64,000 bases of DNA, from contig QXCW01000002.1 of assembly GCA_003550275.1 (NCBI GenBank), forward strand, positions 1,116,001 to 1,180,000. Reading direction: 5' to 3'. The stretch's first letter is position 1, and the number at the start of each line of letters is the position of its first letter. A program made the translations under genes and the position numbers. This stretch comes from Flavobacteriaceae bacterium MAR_2010_72 (GTDB lineage Bacteria; Bacteroidota; Bacteroidia; Flavobacteriales; Flavobacteriaceae). The notes under the pieces were generated by a model. The model saw only the letters and a program-made list of their open reading frames with translations. It ran no database searches and was not told where the DNA came from. Shown here piece by piece: positions 35,283 through 42,808 of this stretch.

Positions 35283-35831
35283 TTAATGCTGGTTATTTAG
35301 TGTTGTGTTTAGTTTTTCCCATATCAATTTATGCTTACTTGCTCCAATTAAATCAGTACTTAAAATCAGATTATCATCTTTAAATTCATAATACCTAACT
35401 TGATTTTGACCAACCCAATTAGGGAAGGAACTAAGTCTAATACGGTGAATTACTTTATTTGAACTAGTATCTACCTCGTAGCTTCCACTGTAGGCAATAA
35501 AACCATTGTAAGCTTCCCATACTTCTTCTGGTTGTGCGTTAAGCGGATCTTCAGATAGAAATTTAGGTCTTTTGCTCTTCATTACCTGAACCGCCATATT
35601 ACCAAATTTGTCATAAGTTAATATACCTTTAGCATCCTCACCATAAGGAAATACAATCTCGCCATTTGTTAATTCAGCAGTCCATTGTTTCAATTCCCAT
35701 GAACCATCAAAATTTTCATTTGCAATTGTTACGTTTTCTTTTTTATCAGAAGAATTTATGGTCTCAGCATTTTGTTTACAGCTTATAATGCTTAAAACTA
35801 TACAGAGAGATATGACAATAACTTTTTTCAT
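35283..35831 (-). CDS. Lipocalin-like domain lipoprotein
   Basis: 182 residues. Lipobox LSIISC gives Cys19. The mature part starts FDGSWELKQWTAELTNGEIV (about 43) and continues with KGILTYDKFGNMAVQVM. That is the 'GxWxL...G.L.Y...GxMxxQ' run of the lipocalin-like family PF13924. The later strands (YSGSYEVDTSSNKVIHRI, RYYEFKDDNLILST) complete an expected 8-strand barrel. These proteins probably bind small hydrophobic molecules. It is a single-gene unit; upstream is the strongly folded spacer of 35.86-36.22 kb. Confidence 0.8.
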   Translation of the reverse strand: MKKVIVISLCIVLSIISCKQNAETINSSDKKENVTIANENFDGSWELKQWTAELTNGEIVFPYGEDAKGILTYDKFGNMAVQVMKSKRPKFLSEDPLNAQPEEVWEAYNGFIAYSGSYEVDTSSNKVIHRIRLSSFPNWVGQNQVRYYEFKDDNLILSTDLIGASKHKLIWEKLNTTLNNQH

Positions 35832-35858
35832 TTTCGTATTGTTTTTATAATGACCTAC

Positions 35859-36139
35859 AACGACCTGCTAAACGTAGTTCTGCTATGCTAGCGAAAAGAT
35901 AATAAATTTAAGCAACAATGATTTGAGAATAGGACTTATGTTTGTAGTTGAGTCTCAAATCATTGTTTATCGACTAGGTAGCGCAGCTACCGTTGGTTGT
36001 TAAATTTATTGTCTTGGGAGTTCAAGTAGCAGGATCAAATTGCTTTTAGCTACTGCTATGGCACGTTGAGCACTTGAGTGCGCCAGCTGGAGCTGTAGTT
36101 GGTATATGGTCCTAGAGCAATTTGGTTTAGCAGGTCGTT
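35859..36139. repeat. Large nested dyad structure closed by a 15-bp perfect inverted repeat
   Basis: AACGACCTGCTAAAC (35859-35873) pairs perfectly with GTTTAGCAGGTCGTT (36125-36139). Inside are a long imperfect stem AGATAATAAATTTAAGCAAC / GTTGTTAAATTTATTGTCT (35898-35917 and 35996-36014), a perfect 15-bp stem AACAATGATTTGAGA / TCTCAAATCATTGTT (35914-35928 and 35953-35967), the hairpin GGTAGC-GCA-GCTACC (35977-35991), CAAATTGCT / AGCAATTTG (36036-36044 and 36116-36124), and GCACTTGAGTGC (36070-36081). No reading frame is present. Confidence 0.85.
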
Positions 36140-36217
36140 AGAGCACATTTAACTTGTATGGTGGGAGTGCGCAGCACGTAGCAACACAAGTCAGCTTCAG
36201 CTGAATGTGCTCTAACG
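36136..36217. repeat. Second palindrome, 14-bp perfect arms
   Basis: CGTTAGAGCACATT (36136-36149) pairs with AATGTGCTCTAACG (36204-36217). Inside, ACTTGT (36152-36157) pairs with ACAAGT (36186-36191), and CAGCTTCAGCTG (36192-36203) is a palindrome. Its left arm overlaps the right arm of the preceding structure by four bases. The rest of the spacer to 36419 is GC-rich up to 36320 (CGGGCGAAGCCCG hairpin at about 36265), then AT-rich with nothing recognised. Confidence 0.8.
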
Positions 36218-36419
36218 CGCGCAGCTATGGTGCGGTGTGCCTGCGGCAGCCTCGACTAGAGAAACGGGCGAAGCCCGGTTGGAAGCGTCAGCGTACGTTT
36301 CGGAGCAATGGCGAAGCCGCGTGGTTAATTTTCGTTTAGTTAAAAATAGTCTTTTTTGTAAGAATTGCAATTTTATTTACCAGCTAGCACTGCAGTTATA
36401 GGTAATGTTGGCAAACGTT

Positions 36420-36878
36420 TTATTTCGGATCATCTGTACCTATTTCTACTACATTTTTCCAATATCCATCTTTATTTTTTTTCCAAATTGTAACTACTCG
36501 GCCAGTTGTAGTAATTGGATTTCCGATTGAGTCGCTAATAGTCATAGTATTTTTTTCAATCATATAAGCCATATCTCCACTTTCGGATACGGATACACTA
36601 ATTGGTTCCCAGCTAATAGTAAAACCAGGTATTTTTGACATGCTTTCTACCATTTGTCTAATATTCTGTTTCCCTTCGAGTGTCGGCTGTCCAGATGAAA
36701 TAAAGATGGCGTCATCAGACCAATAACTTACGGTTTTGTCAATATTATCCGTTGCAGCAGATTTAGACCATTCTCTACTTAATTGCATAAGTTTTTGACC
36801 TTCTTTTTCAGTATCAACTTTTTCTTGGTTGCAAGAAATCATTAAAAACAAAGCGAATAAAAGTGATAATCTCTTCAT
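36420..36878 (-). CDS. DUF4440/SnoaL-like (NTF2 fold) lipoprotein
   Basis: 152 residues from the ATG at 36878; a frame extending to 36947 lacks a signal-like start and is rejected. The signal MKRLSLLFALFLM is followed by lipobox ISC. The NTF2-like domain is plain: LMQLSREWSKSAATDNIDKT, VSYWSDDAIFISSGQPTLEG, and last strands RVVTIWKKNKDGYWKNVVE. Ketosteroid-isomerase-like proteins with this wording often bind or isomerise small molecules, but none is indicated. It is a relative of 32691-33161 by fold only. Single-gene unit. Confidence 0.8.
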   Translation of the reverse strand: MKRLSLLFALFLMISCNQEKVDTEKEGQKLMQLSREWSKSAATDNIDKTVSYWSDDAIFISSGQPTLEGKQNIRQMVESMSKIPGFTISWEPISVSVSESGDMAYMIEKNTMTISDSIGNPITTTGRVVTIWKKNKDGYWKNVVEIGTDDPK

Positions 36879-36924
36879 AATTTCAAATTTAAAAGTTTTT
36901 AATATCTGTTCATTTTTTAATGTC

Positions 36925-37390
36925 TGCCAACAATTGGATAAACACAATTGTGCTTATCTACATTATAGTTATTTCTAAAAAGTGTATTTATCTACCCTTT
37001 TTGGTGGGATATAAACACATTTTGGCAATTCTATACCAAGTAACTTAAAAAAAGCGAATTTTCCTATACCTAACCCTAGGTATTTTTATCTGCTTTTGCT
37101 GTGCTTCGAGAATGCTCCTAAAAACTCCTAGTTTTAAAGATAGCATGAACCCTAGTTCTCGCTACGTCATCCCGATGTCTCGGGATTCAACTCGAACTGA
37201 CAGTGGTTTAGGGTGTTGTCACTTCGAGTGTCCCACCTTTGTGGGATGTATCGAGAAGCATTCTAACACGAGTTCTCGATACTTCGCTACGCTCAACTCG
37301 AACTGACGGTAGCTCTATTTTTTGTCACTTCGAGTTTCCCGCTTGGCGGGATGTATCGAGAAGCAACTCGAACAGACGGAGGGTTCGGGA
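36925..37390. repeat. Repeat family A, copy 5
   Basis: CCAACAATTGGATAAACAC onward. It is almost identical to copy 4 for the first 265 bp, then has three further TTCTCGATAC/CACTTCGAGT palindromes (near 37219, 37273 and 37326). It abuts the GNAT stop codon at 37392 without a boundary element. Frames predicted inside it arise from the repeat. Confidence 0.85.
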
Positions 37391-37391
37391 G

Positions 37392-37910
37392 TTACTTCGT
37401 TTTCACGTAAACATCAAGGCTTATTAATTTCCCCTGTTTTAGTTCACAATCTATCATGGTTTTTTCAAGGTGAAAATCAAGTTTTGCCATCACTTTTTTA
37501 CAATTGGTATTTTCGGTTTCAACAAATCCTTCAATACGGTTGAGCTGGAGTTGGTTTAATCCGTAATCAGCGATTAAGGGTAAAACCTCTGTCATAATGC
37601 CTTTTCCCCAAAATTGGGGAAGTAGCCAAAGTCCGATTTCTGCTTTGCGTTCGGTAGGATCAATAGCATTAAGTCCGGCTGCACCGTAAAAGGTCTGGTT
37701 GTCGAGAGCGCAAATGGCCCACCACAGTTGTTTGGTATCGGCAAACCAGATTATTTGCTCCTTTGTGGCCTCCAAGCTGTTAAAACTAACGCCATAATGC
37801 CTAATCACCTCCGGATTTGAGAGTCCGTTAAATATGTTTTCAAGATCTAAATCGGTGATTTCACGCAGAAAAAGGCGCTGGGTTTTTAGGGTTGGGAATG
37901 GGTTAGTCAT
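37392..37910 (-). CDS. GNAT acetyltransferase, RimJ/RimL type
   Basis: 172 residues from the ATG at 37910 (MTNPFPTLKTQRLFLREI). The pattern LxTxRLxLRxI, NPEVIRHYG, AEIGLWLLPQFWGKGIMTEVLP (about 95-116) and NCKKVMAKLDFHLE near the end is that of ribosomal-protein or small-molecule acetyltransferases. The frame is open for 8 more codons and starts MIKCFRKL, which is the beginning of a DUF6090 protein. So an alternative start at 37934 would give a hybrid N-terminus. I prefer the inner ATG because the fold begins there. Confidence 0.82.
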   Translation of the reverse strand: MTNPFPTLKTQRLFLREITDLDLENIFNGLSNPEVIRHYGVSFNSLEATKEQIIWFADTKQLWWAICALDNQTFYGAAGLNAIDPTERKAEIGLWLLPQFWGKGIMTEVLPLIADYGLNQLQLNRIEGFVETENTNCKKVMAKLDFHLEKTMIDCELKQGKLISLDVYVKTK

Positions 37911-37934
37911 TAGTTTTCTAAAGCATTTGATCAT
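37911..37934 (-). pseudogene. DUF6090 start remnant fused in frame to the GNAT gene
   Basis: ATGATCAAATGCTTTAGAAA on the minus strand encodes MIKCFRK, matching the family start MIKFFRK except for one codon. The remnant lies three bases after the stop codon of the complete DUF6090 gene 37938-38660, so the GNAT gene appears to have replaced the body of another copy. Confidence 0.65.
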
Positions 37935-37937
37935 TGT

Positions 37938-38660
37938 CTAGTTACTTTTTTTAATCTCAATATCTAAAAGATTAAGTAATCTATCAATTTTTTCATTTAG
38001 TTTTCGAAAAGTACTTGTTTCCCAATTTCTTTCACCTACTGTGTATGTCAACCAAGATATATAATACTTATTTTCTAATAATTCTTCATAACTAACGGGT
38101 TTCATCTTATCCCAAAAACGTAGACTTGTAAAAAGTTCAAACTGTCTTTCTTTTGCAGCGTCAAAAGCACGTTGTGAACTATTTTGTATTGCAAATTGAT
38201 ATCGAATACTATTATCATAGTAATCGTTTAAAAATAACCTTAAGCTGTCATTCTCAATAAGGTCTGGACCTTTTATTTTTAAAGTTTCGTAAGGACTTGA
38301 GATTTGACTAAATTTTGTTGTATTAAGCGCGTTGGCAAAATGAAAATCTAAAGAATCATTGTAAGGTAATTTGTTGGAAATAACTGTTAAAAGTATAGCA
38401 CATGATTTGGCAGCTGACGAATGCTCCTCAATATTTGATATAATATCTGCTTTATCACTTAATAATGCAACTTTCATTTCTTTAAGAAGTTTTATTTCTT
38501 CTGCTTTTAAATTTTGCTTTTCATTCCAATTATTTAAACTCAAAGCAATGAGAATACCAATAACCACAAGCACAATTTCGCCAATGGCATAGAGTAGATA
38601 CTTGCTGAATATGTTTTCAGTGATTAGGTTTTGACGGATACGGCGAAAGAATTTTATCAT
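37938..38660 (-). CDS. DUF6090 family membrane-anchored protein
   Basis: 240 residues, last in the second group (37.9-41.4 kb). The helix end reads ALSLNNWNE, not ALQINNWNE, as in 38739 and partly 39785, marking a sub-group. Core: YETLKIKGPDLIEN, SLRLFLNDYY. The C-terminus (FRKLNEKIDRLLNLLDIEIKKSN) is a predicted coiled coil, like the end of 12171-12908. Confidence 0.85.
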   Translation of the reverse strand: MIKFFRRIRQNLITENIFSKYLLYAIGEIVLVVIGILIALSLNNWNEKQNLKAEEIKLLKEMKVALLSDKADIISNIEEHSSAAKSCAILLTVISNKLPYNDSLDFHFANALNTTKFSQISSPYETLKIKGPDLIENDSLRLFLNDYYDNSIRYQFAIQNSSQRAFDAAKERQFELFTSLRFWDKMKPVSYEELLENKYYISWLTYTVGERNWETSTFRKLNEKIDRLLNLLDIEIKKSN

Positions 38661-38738
38661 TGCTTAATGCTTGGTTATTGTTTCTGTGATCTAGCTTTAG
38701 CAAAGTAGTCCTGATGGATTTACCCTCTTAGCCTGATG

Positions 38739-39527
38739 TTAGTTTTGTTTATCTGATTCTAAATTGGTGTTGATAATTTTGAGCGTCTCTATAAAAAAAT
38801 CTCTCAAATCAGACTCATCCAGAGTTACAAAATCATTATTCAATTTATGTGTTGCAATCAAATTTTCAAACAGCAGAAGATCGATTTCGTCGTACTTTTG
38901 TTTAAAGGGTGATTCCGTTAATTCAATGGTTTTGTAGGTATCAGACCAACTTGAAAAATCCATGAATTGATCTTGGTTGGCAAGCGCTATGTATTTGCTT
39001 AAAAATGGAATGATATTATCCATATAATAGTTGCTGCGTATCACATAATCTTCCTCAAGATTATCTAGGAGTCCCGAAATACCCGTTAATCGATCTCGCA
39101 ATTCGATATCCTTTATAACCGACAACTTTCCCGATCCAATAACTTCATCAACAAGCCCTGTTTGCGCATCGAAGGATCCAAACATATACACCGCATTTAA
39201 AATACTGTCTAAATAGCGGGAATTGGCAAAGGGTTTCTCGGTACGGATAAGGTGGATGAGGTCAACCGTCGATTCTTTAGTTAAGGTATTTAATTTTATG
39301 TTCCTACGCACTTCAGCGAGATTGATTTCAAACTCTTGCTTTAAACCACTTAATATTCTCATTTCTTCTCCACGGTTAGCAAGGTTCTCTTTCCAATTAT
39401 TTAAACTCAAGGCAATGAGAATACCAATAACGACAAGAATGATTTCACCAACGGCATAAAGTATATATTTACTGAATTTGTTTTCAGTGATTAGGTTTTG
39501 ACGGATACGGCGAAAGAATTTTATCAT
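38739..39527 (-). CDS. DUF6090 family membrane-anchored protein
   Basis: 262 residues. The constant part is nearly identical at DNA level to that of 37938-38660 for the first 45 codons. The variable part is of the sub-type of 7303 and 8909: NSRYLDSILNAVYMFGSFDA, QTGLVDEVIGSGKLSVIKD, ELRDRLTGISGLL. The same promoter-proximal palindrome as 39785 precedes it (39528-39562). Confidence 0.85.
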   Translation of the reverse strand: MIKFFRRIRQNLITENKFSKYILYAVGEIILVVIGILIALSLNNWKENLANRGEEMRILSGLKQEFEINLAEVRRNIKLNTLTKESTVDLIHLIRTEKPFANSRYLDSILNAVYMFGSFDAQTGLVDEVIGSGKLSVIKDIELRDRLTGISGLLDNLEEDYVIRSNYYMDNIIPFLSKYIALANQDQFMDFSSWSDTYKTIELTESPFKQKYDEIDLLLFENLIATHKLNNDFVTLDESDLRDFFIETLKIINTNLESDKQN

Positions 39528-39562
39528 ATTCTATTTCCCGAGAAAATGGGATTTTTAGTGGT
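39528..39562 (-). repeat. DUF6090 leader palindrome copy
   Basis: TTCTATTTCCCGAGAAAATG then GGATTTTTAGTGGTTGG. It differs from the copy at 40475-40510 at one position. The arms TCCC and GGGA pair around the GAGAAAAT loop, directly before the ATG. Confidence 0.6.
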
Positions 39563-39743
39563 TGGTTATAGATTCTGCTCCATAGCTTTAGCGTAGGAGT
39601 AATGAAGCCCAAAGGTTTTGTGTATGATTCGTTACGAGAAAAATTTGACGAATTTTCCGATGAGGAATCGATACACTACTAAAATACGAAGTTTTCCCTA
39701 AACAACTTTATGCGCAACGATACCATCGCAGTGAACTGGGTTT

Positions 39744-39765
39744 GCAATTATACACCTTGATGTAT
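39744..39765 (-). repeat. Cassette-boundary element (GCAATTATACACCTTG form)
   Basis: Nineteen bases beyond the stop codon of 39785-40474. It is shortened in the first part. The opposite arm GTTTTGTGTATGATTCGTTACG (about 39616-39637) and hairpin AAAATTTGACGAATTTT (39643-39659) lie on its left. Confidence 0.5.
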
Positions 39766-39784
39766 AACTCTAATTGTGATATTA

Positions 39785-40474
39785 TTAGTTTATTTTTTTT
39801 AATAGGTCATCAATCTCAAGTTTCGCAACTATTAATTGATTTTGATACCAACGCATATGTACAAAATGGTGATACATGTCATCTAAGAGTTCGTTAAGCT
39901 CTGAACTACTCATATTTTTATTAATTCCAATTCGTCTTTCATGGCTGTATTTTCTACTTAGATAATCCCACCTGTCATCACTGATTTTACCATTATCAAT
40001 TAATCTTTCATAGGTCGTGTTATAAAGATTAATAAGTGAACTTGAAATAACTTTGTCTTTATACGAATTTATTTCATTGCCTGAAACGGCCGATTGAAAG
40101 GAACCAGAAATGGGATAAAATGTACGCTGGCTGGTAAAATATATTTTAAATAAAGAGTCCATGGCAATTTGGTTCTCATGATTAAATTCTGGTAATTTTG
40201 AGTTTAAGAGATTAAACACATCAATCTTTGGTTTTTGAATGTGTATAACAAGATCAATATATGCTTTGTCCTTCTTTAAGTCAGTTTTGATGCCTTGTAG
40301 AAATTCCTTTTCGGCATTAATGTGTTTCCTAGCCAGATTCCAATTATTAATACTTAATGCAATTAAGATTCCAACAACTACAAGGACAATTTCGCCGATG
40401 GCGTATTTTAAATACTTACTGGTTTTATTGTTTCCCATTAAGTCATATCTAATTTTTCTAAAGAATTTTATCAT
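39785..40474 (-). CDS. DUF6090 family membrane-anchored protein
   Basis: 229 residues, the shortest complete copy. Constant part: MIKFFRKIRYDLMGNNKTSKYLKYAIGE (helix AIGEIVLVVVGILIALSIN). The core is less regular: FQSAVSGNEINSYKD, VISSSLINLYNTTYERL. The C-terminus ends soon after a Trp-rich helix (YHHFVHMRWYQNQLIVAKLE). Confidence 0.82.
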   Translation of the reverse strand: MIKFFRKIRYDLMGNNKTSKYLKYAIGEIVLVVVGILIALSINNWNLARKHINAEKEFLQGIKTDLKKDKAYIDLVIHIQKPKIDVFNLLNSKLPEFNHENQIAMDSLFKIYFTSQRTFYPISGSFQSAVSGNEINSYKDKVISSSLINLYNTTYERLIDNGKISDDRWDYLSRKYSHERRIGINKNMSSSELNELLDDMYHHFVHMRWYQNQLIVAKLEIDDLLKKIN

Positions 40475-40510
40475 ATTCTATTTCCCGAGAAAATGGGATT
40501 TTTATTGGTT
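40475..40510 (-). repeat. DUF6090 leader palindrome copy
   Basis: TTCTATTTCCCGAGAAAATG then GGATTTTTATTGGTTGG; twin of 39528-39562. Confidence 0.6.
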
Positions 40511-40559
40511 GGTCTTAGTTAAGTTAAAAGTAATGTTTTTTTGGTTTAGCATTTAGAAA

Positions 40560-40586
40560 GCAATGGATTATACGTATGGTTGTGCT
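40560..40586 (-). repeat. Cassette-boundary element (GCAATGGATTATACGTATGG form)
   Basis: Ends in TTGTGCTTTCA one base from the stop codon of 40588-41388, the tightest spacing seen. GCAATGGATTATA is identical to the copy at 32590. Confidence 0.65.
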
Positions 40587-40587
40587 T

Positions 40588-41388
40588 TCATTGGTCTTTT
40601 TTAATTTCCTTTTCTAATAATTCTAGAATTTCAGTAATTAATTGTACTCCTTTTTTATGACTTTGTGTTAGCTTGTCATTTTGATAAATAATGTTCTCTG
40701 TATTGTTTTCAAATGCAAGTTCATTTAACAGATTTCTATTATCAATATCAAATCCAGAATTTGGAAACGTATTATTTTTAACAGTTTCTGCGGTCGAAAC
40801 AGCATCGGCATTTAACCAACTAGCTTTTTCTATTATCATAATAGAAACTCTATCTCGTGCAATCTCGAGTTCCTTTTCACGAGATTTGATGAAATCAAAT
40901 GTAGGATTCCAGGAAGATAACTTATTTCTTAACTTTTGATTTTGAATAATCCCTAAACTTCCCGAGTTAATGAGTTCATCTAAATAACCATTTCTCGGAT
41001 AAAATTCATTAATATCATTTAAGTCATTAAGTGAAGTATTAAAGTCTACCCTCGTCATAGATTTTGGCTTATTACCTGTATGATTTAGAATAAGAAATTG
41101 TGATTTTATATTTTCTTTAGTTTCGATTAAGATGCTATCCAAAGTCCTATAATTATAGTCAAAGTCCTGTTTTAAATTTACTAGCGCCACTTGTTCCTCT
41201 CTATTCAGGACACGTTGTTGATTCCAGTTATTAATCTGTAGCGCAATGAGAATACCTATAACAACAAGGATAATTTCACCAATGGCGTATTTTAGGTATT
41301 TTCCAGCCTTCGCTGAAGCTTCAGCGGACGAGCCAGTTTTATTTTTCTCCATAAGGTCATAACGTATTTTTCTGAAGAATTTTAGCAT
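40588..41388 (-). CDS. DUF6090 family membrane-anchored protein with palindrome-derived insertion
   Basis: 266 residues. Between KNKT and the usual KYLKYAIGE there is an extra GSSAEASAKAG (about residues 18-28), encoded by the palindrome around 41301-41335 (CGCTGAAGCTTCAGCG). The gene at 46285 has the same kind of insertion at the same codon. Core: LDELINSGSLGIIQNQ, LRNKLSSW, the W-end sub-type. The first codon gives MLKFF in place of MIKFF. Confidence 0.85.
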   Translation of the reverse strand: MLKFFRKIRYDLMEKNKTGSSAEASAKAGKYLKYAIGEIILVVIGILIALQINNWNQQRVLNREEQVALVNLKQDFDYNYRTLDSILIETKENIKSQFLILNHTGNKPKSMTRVDFNTSLNDLNDINEFYPRNGYLDELINSGSLGIIQNQKLRNKLSSWNPTFDFIKSREKELEIARDRVSIMIIEKASWLNADAVSTAETVKNNTFPNSGFDIDNRNLLNELAFENNTENIIYQNDKLTQSHKKGVQLITEILELLEKEIKKDQ

Positions 41389-41530
41389 TAGAGGTTAGTT
41401 TCTCTAAAGGTAGGCTATTTAATTAAGAAGGGGTTATACTAGCGTTTTCGTAAGAGAATTGGTACTAAATTAATAAAAGAAAACTAACAAGAGTAAAATC
41501 CATAGGATTTTCCGAGTCCACGCAAACCAA

Positions 41531-41554
41531 GCAACTAGTTATACATGTTGTAAC
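41531..41554 (-). repeat. Cassette-boundary element (GCAACTAGTTATACATG form)
   Basis: Followed by TTGTAACCC. No minus-strand stop codon is next to it; the plus-strand methyltransferase gene starts 85 bp further on. The usual inner hairpin AAAATCCATAGGATTTTCC (41490-41508) is present, so the minus-strand gene that once ended here may have been lost or inverted. Confidence 0.5.
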
Positions 41555-41638
41555 CCAACCTTATTTAAATTATTATCTATCAAATGATAGTAATTGACAA
41601 AAAGGATTGTTTACTTTATCAAAAATGGAAACTAAACT

Positions 41639-42706
41639 ATGAATACTGACATAAAAATAAATAAGCCCGAACCTATTTTGATTCATAAAGTACAAAAAAC
41701 ATTTAATCAAGGTACTAATGTTGAACATACGATTGAATACTTAATACAAGGTGAATTTGTACTAATTAATGAGTTTTATAATGATGGCATAGCTTTACTA
41801 GAGGCTTTACACCACTATCTAAAGCAAAAACTACCTAATAAGTCTTTTAAAGACCAGAAAGCGTATCGCTCAGAATACTTTAAACTTTCAAACCTAATTT
41901 TATTAGAGATTACCAATCAACAACTAAACGCCAAGAAATCACCTAATATTGGCTGGTTACAAAAGTTATATCTAGAAAACAATCATTTCTATTTGACCTT
42001 TCCTCAAATACAAGGATTAAATAGTGCTTGGCAATGGTATAAAAATGGCGTTTCTATACCTGTGTTGCGTAACAAGTTACATCCCTATTATGGCGTATAC
42101 TTTCCAACCCGTTATGACCATTTAATACTATTTGACAATTGGTTGAAACGTTACAAAGGCCCCAAAAAAACAGTCATAGAAGTTGGCGTTGGATCTGGTG
42201 TTTTAGCTTTGCAAATGATACAACATGGTTTCCAAAAAGTTTATGCAACTGATATTAATCCAAATGCAATTATTGGATTAATTGAGTTCATGGGAACAAC
42301 GAAGCTTTCTAGAAAGATTGAGTTGGATTTTGGAAACCTATTTGGTAAGTGGGATAAACAGACAGAAATGATTGTGTTTAATCCACCTTGGTTGCCAAAA
42401 CCTCATGATTTAGGGAGTATAGATGAGGCTATTTATTATGATAAGACCTTATTTTCTGATTTTTTTAGTGCCGCAAAAAAGCGACTCTTACCAGACGGGA
42501 AATTGGTAGTTATATTCTCAAACTTGGCTCAAATAGCAAATGTAACAACGGAGCATCCAATAGAAAAAGAGTTAGCTGAAGGTAATAGGTTTCAATTGGA
42601 AAGATGCTTTAAAAAATCTGTAAAAGCAGGTTCTACTAAAACAAAAAGAGAACAGAAATTGCGTTCTCTAGAAGAAGTAGAACTTTGGGTGCTTACACAT
42701 AGTTAA
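41639..42706 (+). CDS. Class I SAM-dependent methyltransferase (NPPW type)
   Basis: 355 residues. The Rossmann motif I is VIEVGVGSGVLALQM (179-193), Asp205 in YATDINPNAI binds the SAM ribose, and NPPW (248-251, in MIVFNPPWLPKP) is the catalytic loop. NPPY/W-type enzymes methylate amide or ring nitrogens in Gln, adenine or guanine, as in PrmC, RsmC and Mod. The 160-residue N-terminal part has no target-recognition motif that I recognise. It is one of few plus-strand genes in the first 48 kb. No restriction enzyme is adjacent. Confidence 0.82.
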   Translation: MNTDIKINKPEPILIHKVQKTFNQGTNVEHTIEYLIQGEFVLINEFYNDGIALLEALHHYLKQKLPNKSFKDQKAYRSEYFKLSNLILLEITNQQLNAKKSPNIGWLQKLYLENNHFYLTFPQIQGLNSAWQWYKNGVSIPVLRNKLHPYYGVYFPTRYDHLILFDNWLKRYKGPKKTVIEVGVGSGVLALQMIQHGFQKVYATDINPNAIIGLIEFMGTTKLSRKIELDFGNLFGKWDKQTEMIVFNPPWLPKPHDLGSIDEAIYYDKTLFSDFFSAAKKRLLPDGKLVVIFSNLAQIANVTTEHPIEKELAEGNRFQLERCFKKSVKAGSTKTKREQKLRSLEEVELWVLTHS

Positions 42707-42808
42707 ACCTTGATGCTATTGAAATGGGTATTTAATGTTGGGTAATGGTTTTGTAGGTATCAGACCAATACCCCCACGCCTCAACACCTTAACGAAACAA
42801 CATGTCAC

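Noticed and set aside
35859-36217. Firm call of an integron attC site
   Set aside because: Closed length (about 280 bp) is far above the usual range, arms are perfectly paired without the usual extra base, and the core triplets fit only partly; kept as a finding, not as an attC feature.
37112-37543. Three overlapping plus-strand frames
   Set aside because: Repeat-derived or opposite to the GNAT gene, with no recognisable domain.
41639-42706. Methyltransferase as part of a restriction-modification system with the nuclease genes
   Set aside because: The nucleases lie 22 kb away and no specificity domain is visible; NPPW also fits protein or RNA methyltransferases.
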